A stretch of 64,000 nt of DNA, taken from Notospermus geniculatus. Taxonomy: Eukaryota > Nemertea > Pilidiophora > Heteronemertea > Lineidae. The position numbers and the translations under genes were made by a program. Positions 1 through 10,785 of the stretch are shown here, piece by piece. Each line of letters begins with the position of its first letter. Position 1 is the first letter of the stretch. The stretch is from assembly GCA_002633025.1 (NCBI GenBank), contig NMRB01000811.1:80351-144350 (forward strand). Reading direction: 5' to 3'. The notes beneath the pieces were generated by a model. It worked only from the letters and a program-made list of their open reading frames with translations. It made no database searches and was not told the DNA's origin.

Positions 1-460
1 ACTGAACGCAACAGTCGCTATCGATGGACGCGTTCCGCGCACATCGGTTACGACTGGTCATTGCGGCAACAAGTGGCACAATCCAGTCTTCAATCTGGAG
101 CGCGCACATCGAACACGCAACTGAACTGAATGCTACACGGAAATTGCCGATGTCTTCCGATCGGACCACTCGGGATTCCATCACATGACCAGGTGTGCTC
201 CACAAACAAAGGAAATTCATTGCCAGAGCACGCACATCGAAAGCGACTGAGGACAACTAGAAGCAACGGTCGGCAACGAGTAGAACATGCGCAACTGGCT
301 GGAACTAGCGGCAACGGTCGGCAGTTAGCGTTGCCGGGGCGCGCACATCGGCCTGTTTGAGCAGCTGATCAGTGGCTGCTGTTTCCAGCCAGTCGCCAAC
401 CGTTGCCGATAAACGCCATTGCCGGTAGTTGCTTCCAGTCGCAAGGTCGATGAGCGCTAG
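1..460. repeat. Degenerate inverted repeat with recurring short motifs
   Basis: The motif GCGCACATCG (or CGCACATCG) recurs near 34, 104, 228 and 343. GCAACGGTCGGCA-like words occur in one orientation at about 260-320 and in the other at about 400-440. This looks like the end of a non-autonomous DNA element with subterminal repeats. I see no gene. The left boundary is cut by the window edge. Confidence 0.4.
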
Positions 461-708
461 ACTTATAAGTCACCGTTTCGTCCGTTACGTCCGTCCCGTC
501 GGTGGCCGCAAGATAGCTATTGGTCCGTATACAGCACTGCGTTTTAAGCCAAAATAGAGCCTAAGTCTGACTTAAGTTTAAGCTAAACTTGAACTGGGTA
601 TTGCACCGACTGAAGCTAGCTTCAAGTCTGGCTTAAATCCCGGAGGGTTGTTTAAGTCAGGGATTAACTCGTACAACTCATTAACTCGTTAACTCATTTG
701 AAGACGGG

Positions 709-851
709 TATAGCTCATCCAACAGCCAGTTACGAGTTAAAGCTAAAGTTAGTTGAAAAAACCCAAACTTCTCGATTTTTGCCGTCGCGGCAGGCGGCGC
801 GTCTTTGGTGTGACCGGCCCTTTATTCCAAACACGGCAAACGTTGGGGTAT
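709..851 (+). repeat. Direct repeat, copy 1 of a ~143 bp sequence
   Basis: This stretch, from TCATCCAACAGCCAGTTACG to the words around AACACGGCAAACG, is repeated almost exactly at 1558-1699. The two copies bracket the element at 1080-1535. It may be part of a larger element or a local duplication. Positions 461-708 hold only AAGTC/CTTAA-rich sequence with no gene. Confidence 0.7.
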
Positions 852-1079
852 CAGCGTGTCAGCATGGACGTTATGGACGTCCAATTGCACAGGGTGGAGC
901 ATCCAGAACGAGTAATCCGGGACCGGAATAGCCCACTTAAACAATAGGAGGATTTTCACAAACCAACGCTTTCGTTTTGCCAAGGATAATACTCTCCAAA
1001 TCTTGCAGTTGATTGAGCGCGAGATGTCTCCAAAATATGATAAGAATTTTGCGTTGTCTCCAACTGTGAGCCTGATAAT

Positions 1080-1535
1080 AGCCGTTGTTACACCTATACA
1101 AAATCCCCGTGCTTTTTGAGACACGGGGTTTTTCCGAACCAGAAAAAACACGGCGTTGGCACGGCGAGCGGTTACACTACTAAAAGTGCGATTGGTAATA
1201 AGTTCCGTATCCCGGCGATAGGGGCACTGCATGCAGGCAACTCTCTGTCATCGAGTGGCTACTGGAGGCGTGAAATATCCTATACGCATGCGCATGACTC
1301 ATCGATTTGCATCGCCGTCTGTCGCCGGGTGCTTGGAACTACAAATAAACACGGGGATTTCGCGGTTACACTACATAAAATCCCCGTGTCTTAATAGCCC
1401 CAGCGTTGCCCCTTCGAACTCGCTGGGGCTAGCACGGGGATTTCAAACACGGGTCTATTTAGACTCGACGATTTATAGGTGTAACCGCAAAATCCCCGGG
1501 GAAAGCACGGGGATTTATGTAGTATAACCACAGCT
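1080..1535. mobile_element. MITE with CCCCGTG-rich TIRs (copy 1)
   Basis: A 456-bp element that starts AGCCGTTGTTACACC and ends in its inverted complement GTATAACCACAGCT. A second copy, near-identical in length and sequence, lies at 42214-42673. Words such as CACGGGGATTT repeat inside in both orientations. It has no coding capacity. A target duplication is not clear. Confidence 0.8.
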
Positions 1536-1557
1536 AGTGAAACGTCTGTCGCCTGCA

Positions 1558-1699
1558 ATAGTTCATCCAACAGCCAGTTACGAGTCAATGCTAAAGTTAG
1601 TTGAGAAAACCCAAACTTCTCGATTTTTGCCCTCGCGGCAGGCGGCGCGTCTTTGGTGTGACCGTCCCTTTATTCCAAACACGGCAAACGCTGGGGTAT
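1558..1699 (+). repeat. Direct repeat, copy 2 of the 709-851 sequence
   Basis: Near-identical to 709-851, with a few substitutions. The similarity ends abruptly after GGGGTAT. Confidence 0.7.
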
Positions 1700-1749
1700 T
1701 TAATGTTATATGTACGGTCTCTCGAGTGCCGTAGCGAAGTGGAAAATTA

Positions 1750-2157
1750 TCAGCGATCAGGTTCTAATACATCAACTGCACGAATTATCCATTTTGAACC
1801 CATCTGCTCATTGGCAATTAACAATAAGGACCTGGATATGTCGATCGTCATGAAGTACTTTGTATGCTGGGGGTCATTTAGAAGACTTCTGTAAAACTTC
1901 CGAAGTGATGTAGGCCATCGTACTGCANAATACGAAAGTTGCCTTAAGCATGGTAGAGGTCGGTCGTGTGACTTCAATAATATAACAAGATGTTGTGTCG
2001 GGTGGATCATTATTTTCATCGAGTTTTCCATGGGCGGTATGAATGGGAACCTCTTATGGATACGGTATTCTCCTGACCTTTTCTTAGAATGTTTAACAAA
2101 CATATCATTCTCAGCGACTTTATTCGTCGCCTTAGGCCAGGCGTACAATGATAGCAA
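1750..2157 (-). CDS. Open frame of unknown meaning
   Basis: A 135-codon open frame on the minus strand containing one undetermined base. Its composition is protein-like, with mixed hydrophobic and charged residues, but I recognise no domain. There is no signal peptide, no homologous copy in the window and no convincing splice site pair. It could be an exon or chance. Confidence 0.12.
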   Translation of the reverse strand: MLSLYAWPKATNKVAENDMFVKHSKKRSGEYRIHKRFPFIPPMENSMKIMIHPTQHLVILLKSHDRPLPCLRQLSYXAVRWPTSLRKFYRSLLNDPQHTKYFMTIDISRSLLLIANEQMGSKWIIRAVDVLEPDR

Positions 2158-2209
2158 ATCTCAATGCGCTAGGGGTGTTTTTAAAGCAGCACATTATGCT
2201 TCCGTACCT

Positions 2210-2621
2210 TAGCCTGGTTCTCTAGCCACCGTCTAGATGGCGCTGCGTAGACGGTGGCCAGGCAGTAGCCGCGAATTTTACCAGGAATTCCTGGTAAAGG
2301 GTATGGCCTCGGGATTTATAGCGTCAATTAATCTGACAAATGAAAAGGACGAATTTGGGAATAATGATAGAGAAAAAATAAGGATTTAGCTAATTCATAC
2401 TTGATACATACAACACTGGTGAAAAGAACGAGCATTTATGAGTTTGAAGTGTTTTTTTTACTTGGTCGAATCGATTACTCAGAATGGTAGGCTGGCTTTG
2501 TCTCCTGCCCAAAATAGGTCATCCCCATTATAATGACGTCACATTCTGATCGTGCTCAACGGCTACTGCCTGGCCTCCGTCTACGCAGCGCCATCTAGAC
2601 GGTGGCCAGAGAACCAGGCTA
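2210..2621. mobile_element. MULE-like MITE with ~62 bp TIRs and 9-bp target duplication
   Basis: The two ends, beginning TAGCCTGGTTCTCT, match as inverted complements over about 62 bp with only a couple of mismatches. The element is flanked by the 9-bp direct repeat TCCGTACCT at 2201-2209 and 2622-2630. Long TIRs with a 9-bp duplication are the signature of Mutator-like elements. The interior is AT-rich and non-coding. Positions 2631-3152 show nothing else recognisable. Confidence 0.85.
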
Positions 2622-3152
2622 TCCGTACCTCTCCCCTGGCGGCAGCATCGGAAACCAATGCCAGTAAGATCGGTGTCCTGTCTAATCCACACATAGCCAG
2701 TGGTAGGAAATAGGTGAGACTAATACTACCGTACGTCGAAACCTTTGCTGACAAACATGGCCACCATCATTTTGCTAACTTAAGAAGTTAACACGCTGTG
2801 ATAGCATCACCAACCCTCCATCAAGGAAGGTATCATGTTTTAACTCATTCTCTTATGTGTAGCAACAGCCGCCACCCATAATTGGTTCACAAGGTGACCC
2901 TTATATATTTTCAACATTCTCTGGCATGTCTGTGTAGGTCTGGCAATATTTTCAGCTATATATCAGTTGTTGAAGGAGCAACAGGTTTGAAATTTGGCAT
3001 GCTGTCATATTCTAGTATGGTTGTTTTATTTTTGTGAGAATTTTCCAACAGAAATGCTGTGAATTTTTACAGAGGTTTTTTTGGGTGGATTTTAGAGGGT
3101 ATATTGCAGGTTTCTGGACGATAAAATCATTAGAAGGTGCAAAATACGATGT

Positions 3153-3362
3153 CATTTGTGACTCGCTCTGGCAAAACGAGACGCATGTCGCTCTCTTACC
3201 TTGTCAAGTTGAGACCAAAATGTTTGTCAGTTTCAATATTGTCTGCCTATTGTGAAATCTGAAAGAACCTCTTTCTTCCATTCTCTCCTGGTGTCATCTC
3301 GGTTCGTTCAGGCTCACCATTTAAGCAAAATGCGACTCTTTTCGCCAGAGCAGGTCACATTT
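3153..3362. mobile_element. Diverged MITE related to 3503-3846
   Basis: The ends GTGACTCGCTCTGGC and GCCAGAGCAGGTCAC form imperfect TIRs. The interior shares the words TTTGTCAGTTTC, TATTGTCT and TCTCCTGGTGTCAT with the element that follows. Confidence 0.55.
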
Positions 3363-3502
3363 GTTTTTTATAATTTATAATTCCTAGCAATTTTGCCTTT
3401 TATGATGAGTTGGTGATATGGCTGAAGTTGACGTTGCCTGGAATTACGTGGGCAGATTTCGGGGCTATCCTGCAACGCGGTCTCTATTAGGCGCGTAGGG
3501 CA

Positions 3503-3846
3503 ATGTGACCCTCCGCCACAAAACCCGGTGTAAAGTCGCATGGAACCTGAGACTAAACGTACTGGCATCACACCAGGAGATAAAGATAGAGACAGGATCA
3601 CACAGACCTCACAAGCGACAAACAACACGGAAACTGACAACTGTAAACCGCCACCACAAAACCAATCATCAGTCACTTTCAAGTTGGCAAGTTGTGAGCA
3701 ATGCATTTGTCAGTTTCAGTATTGTCTACCTGTCTGTTGTGAAGTCTGAGCGATTCTATTTCTATCTTTATCTCCTGGTGTCATGTCGGTACGTTTAGGC
3801 TTATTTCTGTGCGGCTTTAAACTGGCTTTGTAGCGGAGGGTGACAT
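3503..3846. mobile_element. MITE with ATGTGACCCTCCGC termini
   Basis: The left end ATGTGACCCTCCGCCACAAA pairs with the inverted right end (read back as ATGTCACCCTCCGCTACAAA). Inside, the words around CACCAGGAGATAAAGATAGA and their complement TCTATCTTTATCTCCTGGTG form longer arms. It is non-coding. Positions 3847-4337 hold no feature I can support. Confidence 0.75.
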
Positions 3847-4337
3847 ATGTAGCCTACTTTATGTGCGATGAGTGAGTGAAGCGGTTTACTGCTGAATGTG
3901 GGTCTACACAGTGCGCAGGAACACTGTATTAGATCTATAGGCATCTGGTATATTCCGTAATGTTATTACGTTAATTATGCTGCTCTCTCCCGTGGATAGG
4001 ACTGTTAATCACTGGTTGTTGTGAATACGCCGGCTGCTGAAGCTTGGGGAATGAGGCCGAGTGCCACGCCTGAAGTCACCTTGTGAACCCTTTTGCCGCC
4101 AGGCTTGTTGATAACTTAGATCATTCAAATAGGTAGATGCGAGCAGTCTTGTCGAGCAGGTATGATCGGTGTCAACACTCAAGATCATGGTCAACCTCGC
4201 CACCAGGAATTAGCGCTGTGCGTTAACTGTGAAGCCTACATTAATCGTGTGGATAAAATTACGAGATCTCACCGTATATGAGATGCACTACAGCATTACG
4301 TAACAAGGTTACTGATAACATACATGTAGCGTGCCGC

Positions 4338-4404
4338 TTTAAAGTCGATTGACAGGGCTGATCATGACTGACGAGTTGGCAGCGTTCAGTCAGTCAACTT
4401 TAAA
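4338..4404. repeat. Short hairpin repeat (TTTAAAGTYGAYTGAC arms)
   Basis: The arms TTTAAAGTCGATTGAC and GTCAGTCAACTTTAAA face each other around a ~35-nt centre. A relative with arms GTTGACTGACTCG and CAGTCAGTCAAC lies at 19685-19748. Confidence 0.6.
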
Positions 4405-4416
4405 ATCGCCCGTACA

Positions 4417-4634
4417 GCATTAAGGTTTATGTAACGTGCCTCGAAATCTCCAATATTTGAAGCAAAAAATCTGGCTAACTGCAAAATAAATTTCAACAAC
4501 AAGACTCGGGGGCCCTAGGGAGTCGTCATAAGGAGGTGCCCCGAGCCTTATTTTCTCCATTTAGTGCGCAGTTAGTCAGATTTTTTTGCGTCAAAGATTC
4601 GAGATTTCAAGTCACTTTACATAACCCTTAATGC
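4417..4634. mobile_element. 218-bp MITE with TTAA at both ends
   Basis: The arms GCATTAAGGTTTATGTAA and TTACATAACCCTTAATGC are inverted complements with one length difference. TTAA sits at both tips, which would fit a TTAA target duplication (piggyBac- or Kolobok-like), but GCA/TGC outside it also match, so the true end is uncertain. Inside is a second inverted pair around CTCGGGG and CCCCGAG. Positions 4635-5388 hold nothing I recognise. Confidence 0.7.
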
Positions 4635-5388
4635 ACTGGTCAATGAGATGGCTGAATGCCCCCACCCCCTCCGTTTAGGGACCGACGCCAATTCGACGCC
4701 GCATTGGCGTCGAGTTCTGAGCTAACGAAATGTCCTCCACCGTCGAATACCTGGCGAATAAAAAAAATATACTCGTAGTGTCGCGTTCTTCCATCGAGCG
4801 TTTGAAGTCAATAATTCCCGAAACAGCCGAATTCCTGTCGAATAGATTTTAACGTAAACGTCGCAATCCTGGCGAGCCTGTGAGCCGCTGTCAAATGCGT
4901 GTCGAACGACGACAGAATTTCGTCATTCGTCACGAAACCCATTGTGCGATTTCCTAACCTCACTTCTAGGACGGTTTTGCATGTACACCACAGGCCAAAC
5001 GTTTTGGGCCGCCCACTGACTATTTTTTGAGAACAATATCTATATGTGGTTTGTTATACAAATTTATTGTGTTGGAAGGGACAAAAATATTTTCAAAAGA
5101 TGCAACTAATCGGTTATCCAAAGGAATTTCGAAACAAATGGCCATTTAAAGCCATTTCTGGCTCCCACTTTGATTTCATTAAATTAGCCCCTTCGGCCTT
5201 TATAACTGATACACGTACACATTATAGGCTTCTGCTCCTGTAACGTTTATAATTAGATTCCTGGCAATGACCCCAGGTGGATTAAAGCAAGGTTCACTGG
5301 CGCACGGATCCGGTACGTTTTCAGTCCGTTTGCCCCTATTTTTGCGCATTCAACAACGCAAAAGTCAGTATGATCGATTTTTTACGGA

Positions 5389-5608
5389 CCAGGGCCCATG
5401 TTCCCGAAGCCATCGTTAGGTTAACGATGTCGTTATAACTGGGAAAATGCATAGCGTAACGACATCGTTAACCTAACGACGGCTTCGGGAACATGGGTCC
5501 AGGAGCCATGTTCCCGAAGCCATCGTTAGGTTAACGATGTCGTTAAAACTGGGAAAATGCATAGCGTAACGACATCGTTAACCTAACGACGGCTTCGGGA
5601 ACATGGGC
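5389..5608. repeat. Tandem pair of 110-bp near-perfect palindromes
   Basis: Two head-to-tail units (5389-5498 and 5499-5608), each starting CCAGG and each folding on itself: arms with CATGTTCCCGAAGCC and CGTTAGGTTAACGATGTCGT meet their complements across a ~25-nt loop containing GGGAAAATGCAT. The units differ at only a few positions. They look like a hairpin MITE duplicated in tandem together with CCAGG. Confidence 0.85.
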
Positions 5609-5900
5609 CCCCGAGTCGGACGAAATCCGTACGCCAATGAACCCTGCATATAAAGCATTCAAAAAATTCTTTAATTTCTACACATTTGCCCTGAATTGGC
5701 CGATCGAGCTTATCCCTTTCCAACTCAACCGGCAGACATGAAAACCCAGTTACATTTACATGATGTACATTTTGTTCCTTAATGTAAAATATAGTGAAAA
5801 ACAAACGATGTATGGATGATTTTTAAAAACATTTGTGGGTTGCCCCAAACTTTTGGCCTGTGTAGTGTACTTGTAGAGTTGTGACAAATAAAAAGGCAAT

Positions 5901-5955
5901 TTCCAGAGTGTTTGCGAATTTTCGACCCCAACCGGGGTCTTCTTCAGGCTGGTAC
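5901..5955 (-). repeat. Palindrome-family arm with hammerhead-like core
   Basis: On the minus strand the order is CCAG, CCTGAAGAA, GACCCC-GGTT-GGGGTC (6-bp stem with 4-nt loop), GAAAATTCG, then CTGG. The same core recurs near 20584, 32675, 32819, 48581, 54467, 54561, 55782 and 55885. See the findings for the ribozyme-like reading. Positions 5956-7286 are otherwise AT-rich sequence with no feature I can support. Confidence 0.6.
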
Positions 5956-7292
5956 TTTACAATCCGAAACTCTAGAACAGTATATTGTGTGTCAATTTTT
6001 GTGCTTTTCTTCTCTTTGTAGAGTTGTGACAGTATGGTAGTTAAATTGCCGGGAACGAGGATGATAGAAGGGAGCAAATGGCTGGCAGGAAGCAGATAGG
6101 CCCAGGCCGAGAGATTATTCAGCGGGGATTTCTTTCGCAAATACTTCATAAATAAGTGTAACATATGCATGATTCTCAAAATGTATGTTTTTTGTAGTGG
6201 TTTTGTAGTGTTGTCTAGACTGCTAAACATTGATTAAACATCGAAAATCACAAGAAGACGCCGCTGCGTCGCTGCCCGGCGCGCGTTGGCAAACCGGTTG
6301 GCCAATGTTGGCCTATTGGCCTATATTTTTATATTTTAATAAAAAAACATTTTTTACTTCAAAAATGTAAGTGTTCTTTGTTTAACCATTTACACGGAGG
6401 CTTTCTCTATCCTTGGTTATAAGAGCCGCCCCACTATGTGTGTCGAATTACTGGCGTTCTCCAGTCACTAAGTCGCTGTCGAAAAAAGGCTCCTGCGGTT
6501 GAAGAAAAAAGCAGTGTCGAATTCCTGGCGAAAGGGCTGGTGGTTCTAGGTGAACCGGTGTCGAGTTCTGGGCGACCAGTTTCCGTTCAAATGTCGAATA
6601 TTAAAAAGGCCTGTTTCCACTAGAGCGATTTTGCGGCGAGCGGTACGTTTTTCACAGGGGTTTGGATAATCTGTCGATGGTTTAACAATACATAACCTGT
6701 TGATTGTCCCAATGCCTGTGAACCGCTGCGGAAACAGGGCTTAAGTGTCGCATGTCTGAACGGGGGNTGACTAAATCAACGAAATCTGTCGACGTTTTGA
6801 TAAACAACATGGCGACAACGGCGTCTCCTAACTCCCCCGCAGTGTCGTGTCGTTCCGCCTTTTATGATGCTCCACTTACGGTGAGTAAGGTGAAACCGTC
6901 TGACCTCTGCGTACGAAATAGCGTCTCCTCATTTATCCACGCTTTATAGGTAAGCAGTGTACGCCGTACTCGCAAACCTCAGGGGGGTTAAACATGGTGA
7001 ATGTAACGTTATCATGAAACCCGGAACTCCCCGTCTCCAAATGCCATTCGAAAATCATTTCGTATCGCTACACTACTCCATGGGGTAACACAAAGATAAA
7101 TTATACCATTCGGAACTTCCTTCCAAAAATGAGCCATATCGACCATGGTTTAAGGACGGTATGGACATTCAAAGCCAAACACCGTCACAAAAATAATGGT
7201 CTTAATGAAGCCACGTGACTGACCGAAAAAAGTAAAATTGCGACAACAAAATTCTCTGCGCAAATTGAACTAGCCGTTCCATCAGGATATGG

Positions 7293-7559
7293 AGGCGCGG
7301 ATCCAGGATTTTTGGCAGAGGGGGGTCAGGGCGGTCGTTGCAGGCGGACGTCGACGATCCCGGCGTGGACGGGGGGGTCCCCCCAGAAAATTTTGAAATC
7401 TAGAAGGCCGTAGACGCGATTTCCTGGCATCTCAGTATCAAAATAGGAGCGTTTTTTGCGGATTTTTGCTTACTGTCGCAAATTATTGAAGAAAAAAACA
7501 ATTGGTGGTGGCGAGCAGGGGGGGGGGCCCGACCCCCAACCCCCCTGGATCCGCGCCTG
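7293..7559. mobile_element. hAT-like MITE with GGATCC termini and G tracts (copy 1)
   Basis: The ends AGGCGCGGATCCAGG and CCTGGATCCGCGCCTG are TIRs, flanked by the direct repeat ATATGG at 7287-7292 and 7560-7565. CAGGG-type tips and a 5-6 bp duplication suggest a hAT-related family. Two further copies are at 22659-22933 and 34235-34505. G or C homopolymers lie just inside both ends. Confidence 0.8.
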
Positions 7560-7754
7560 ATATGGTATCCTCTCACACTGCAAAATTTCGAGATCTCGCG
7601 ACTTGAATTTAGCAAGACAGCAGACACGCGCAGAGAAAGCCGTGGAAATGACTTCTGCGAGTTGAGGTGGCGGACTGGAATATCTATGTATTCTGCCGGC
7701 TTTCGTGTATTACACCAAGAACTATAACATGCACAAAACAATGACAACAAATAC

Positions 7755-8033
7755 CCACCGTTTTCTGATATATCCGGGCTCCCCGATATTCAAATGTTTC
7801 CTCTTTCTCCATACACGTCCCTTTCTTTTTATTCAATTGACAAACAAATACTGTGTCGTCACGTAAAAAGTTAATTGTTGAACAGTCCTCGTGCAAACAC
7901 TTGGCGGCACAGATGACGGATGAACGTGTTCCTTCGTGCACGGAGTCTGGTTTTAGAATACTCCAGCCGAATACAACTCTTTTGAAGTACTCTGCTATGA
8001 TTTTGCCTCCGATATTTGAACCCATCATGTCTG
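7755..8033 (-). CDS. PAN/Apple-like domain exon (isolated)
   Basis: On the minus strand an open frame begins near an acceptor (TTTCTCGCACCACAG, cut near 8033) and runs to a donor (ACG|GTGGGT near 7759 or GG|GTATTT near 7755). The product has the cysteine layout CAAKC-LHEDC, then a CQLNKKKGTC turn, which resembles extracellular PAN/Apple-type domains used in adhesion and recognition. The hydrophobic GWSI segment before the first cysteine also fits. I found no partner exon on this strand, so it could be one exon of a gene with long introns or an orphan fragment. The fold call rests on motif spacing only. Confidence 0.45.
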
Positions 8034-8459
8034 CTGTGGTGCGAGAAATTAAACCACCTATCCTATCCTATCCTGTTAAAGTGAGACTCCACTCATTGAA
8101 AACTTTTGAATTTTTATCAATCCATGTAGACTATTGCCATGAATTGTGATGTCACTAGTGTCAATAGGCTGACCACCTTTGTACTGAATGAGCTAATACT
8201 GTGACTGCCTAGGCCTATTGGTTGTACCTTCATAAATATGCATTGAGCATACATGACATCATGTATGCTATGCAATGGTCCCCTTGGAATCCAATTAAAA
8301 TACTTAAAATGATCAGTTTGCTGATTTTTAAAATAAATATGACGTCTTGCAGATATCAATGAATTTGAATGTATTAACGATATTTCAAAAATTCAAAGGG
8401 GATGAGCACCTAAGAGACTAACCTGCACAAAGTGTGTATCTCAGAGACGGTGACTTCGA

Positions 8460-8780
8460 TTAGCTTCAAATTCGCACATATTGGGTGAGGTCACAACCGG
8501 TGTTAAGATCTAGTGTTGGTGTTATTCTTAACACCTGACACCTGATCCTAACACCTAACACCCTTATTGTGACCTTCCAACCGATCACACCTGATCCCTG
8601 GTGTAACACCAGGATCATGGTGTCATCAGAGGTCACAGTTGGTGTAAGGTGTTGGATCATGGTCTGGTGTTACACTCTGATCCAGCTTGGTGTTAGGATC
8701 AGAAAATAGCTCAATGCATTTTCAGTTAGTCTAACACCTGTTCTCTAGGGATCATAGCAGCCTTGAGGTCACAACACTTG
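8460..8780. promoter_or_regulatory. Array of GGTGTTA / TAACACC words at the head of the Harbinger element
   Basis: More than ten copies of GTGTTA or its complement TAACAC occur here in both orientations, often next to GATCCT or TGATC. The stretch lies just upstream of the transposase frame. Clustered short words of this kind are expected for transposase or Myb-partner binding sites in PIF/Harbinger elements. This role is inference. Positions 8034-8459 have no recognisable content. Confidence 0.4.
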
Positions 8781-8934
8781 ATCAATGCAGCCATTTTAGT
8801 GTAGTAAGTGAACCTGAGAAGAGAAAGATGTTTTTCATCCCTAATTTTCAAGTCATGGCAATTTTGCCTGCTGAAAGAGCTCCAAAAGGTTTGAAAGAAG
8901 ACCAGCAGAGAGTAATGAGCCAGTCAATCGGCAC

Positions 8935-9768
8935 ATGAGACTGACAGATGTCCAGTTAGAGGAACTGACTGATGAGTTCCACATATGGAGAGGGGCACAG
9001 GGCAGACCCCAGGCTTCACGTCTGTCTAGTTCAAGGCGAATAGAGACATTCCTGCAAATGATGGCCTCTGGGGGGTTTTATCGCCAAATTGGCTTCACCA
9101 TGGGGATTGCCAAGAGTACCGCTATAGCATACACCCACGAAGTTGCGGATTTTTTGCACCAGGCATCTCCAAGAAGCATCGCCTTCCCTCAGCCCCACGA
9201 ACTTCCAGATCTCTCCTCGCCCCTCCCGACTGTGGATGGCCAAATACTCCAGGTTGTGCTTTACATAGATGGACTTATCGTCAAGATACAGCGCCCAGAT
9301 CACGCTGGCGATGCCTACTTCTGCGGTAGGCATGGGAAATCATGTGATTCTCTTAACGTGCAATACATAGTCCTATCCGAACCAGCACAGTCCGTACAGT
9401 ATTCACCATCGGGTCCAAGTTGAGTACTGTTTTGGCGTGCTGAATGGTCCAGACCTTTCATGGATTATTTGGATACTCTGCCACCAAACTATGTCGTCTT
9501 AGGGGATCCGGCTTATCGAAACCTCCATCCAAGAGTGATCACATCCTTTGTGGGAAATAACCTTCCCCCAGAGCAAATCGAATTCAATGGTCGTTGCACT
9601 AGACTCCGCCAGGTTAATGAGAGGGCCATAGGAGCGACTGAATTGAAATGGAGGATCGATCAGTTAAAGGAGAACCGTTTCCCAGCCAAGTATGGCCCAG
9701 TATTTGCGTCCCAGTGCACGATTGGGATCTGTGTTTTACACAACCGCTACACAAACTTCCTAGCCTGA
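8935..9768 (+). pseudogene. PIF/Harbinger transposase, DDE type, broken
   Basis: Two blocks in the same frame (8935-9420 and 9424-9768) are separated by a TGA at 9421-9423. Block 1 has the N-terminal helical part (GGFYRQIGFTMGIAKSTA) and the first catalytic aspartate in YIDGLIVKI, followed by HAGDAYFCGRHGKSCDSLNV. Block 2 has the second aspartate in VLGDPAY and the glutamate region NERAIGATELKWRI. Order and spacing match HARBI1-like transposases, which cut and paste DNA at short TWA-type targets. The segment around the stop is shorter than expected, so a small deletion is likely. The start is uncertain. With the stop and no matching full-length copy here, it is probably inactive. Confidence 0.85.
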
Positions 9769-10317
9769 ACTCAAGGACAGAACAACTAAAGAACATTTCA
9801 AAGATTGGAAGAGACTTTAATACTGAAATCAATCAGAGACTTGATCAAATACAGAAAACGGAACTTTAAAATGGAACCAACCTTAGGTGATGTTTAAATT
9901 ACAGGCGTAATTCTTGCAGAAAAAAATCCTTGGGTAGACTTAGAATATTGACCTAACTTGATAATTACAGAAAAAGGAACTTTGAAATTGAACCAACCTT
10001 TGGTGATTTTAATAAATCACAAGAATCTTTCAGTAAAACTTTTTCTGTTGGAGTACACCTAACTAGATCATTCAGTCATAATGATTAATGACTCTAGCTC
10101 AAAAGTTTCTTGTGCCATGTGGCCCAATGAAACTTTATTACATGGAATGATTTCCACTTCACCAGGGTTTATCATGTTTATAGAAATGTTGAATGTCTGA
10201 ATCTCAACAAATTACAGAGAAATTTATGGTAACAAAACGTCTCCATCACTGGGAATAGATGGTACAAATTTCATCTGTCACATGAAATTTGACTTTCTTA
10301 TGCCTGTGTCTCCACAA
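9769..10317. other. AT-rich spacer inside the Harbinger element
   Basis: No open frame of interest. The words AAAAAGGAACTTTGAAATTGA and AAAACGGAACTTTAAAATGGA recur, showing a small internal duplication. It separates the transposase from the convergent Myb-like gene. Confidence 0.4.
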
Positions 10318-10524
10318 CTACTTGTGTCCAGCATCCTCATCATTCATCAGTACCTCGATACCTTGTTCATTATAGTAAGCACCTCTGAGCATTGTCAGCT
10401 CATCAGCAATTCTAGTCAAAGCAACATTCTGCTCTCTAAGCAACTTCAGGTACTCCTGCTGATAATCATTTGAGGTATTCAGCAGTTCAGTTGTTGTTTT
10501 CTGCTTTTTCTTCTGGGGCTCTGC
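10318..10524 (-). pseudogene. C-terminus of Harbinger Myb/SANT-like partner protein
   Basis: On the minus strand an open segment of 68 codons ends with TAG at 10318-10320. It reads a basic stretch (PQKKKQKTTTELL), then a coiled-coil-like tail (QQEYLKLLREQNVALTRIA) ending in EDAGHK. Autonomous PIF/Harbinger elements carry a second, usually convergent gene for a Myb/SANT DNA-binding protein with exactly such a tail. A stop (TAA at 10525-10527) and the repeat and C tract upstream separate it from any DNA-binding part, which is missing here. Confidence 0.55.
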
Positions 10525-10536
10525 TTAGCACTTCTG

Positions 10537-10634
10537 CTGGAACAAGGAGTTGGAGACACAGACAAACTCCTGGAACAGGGAGTTGGAGACACAGACAAAC
10601 TGCTGGAACAGGGAGTTGGAGAAACAGACTTGCT
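10537..10634. repeat. Three 33-bp tandem repeats
   Basis: Units begin CTGGAACAGGGAGTTGGAG and repeat every 33 bp (11 codons). On the minus strand one frame gives SPTPCSSSLSV repeats, a low-complexity linker probably expanded within the Myb-like gene. The array stops at an unresolved base and a run of C. Confidence 0.8.
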
Positions 10635-10785
10635 NCCCCCCCCCCCGTTTGCCAGTGCCTCCGAACAAAAGATTGACAGAATAAGCCGTGACATGACAAT
10701 GGGGGAGGCGCTGATAAACATGTCTCTCTGTTTTTGAATGTCTGGAAAACAACAAAGCGGTCTCGGGTATGGGAGGCATTCTCAT

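Noticed and set aside
822-1232. 136-codon minus-strand frame
   Set aside because: It is built from the repeat and MITE sequence at 709-1535; a similar frame recurs at the MITE copy at 42.2 kb.
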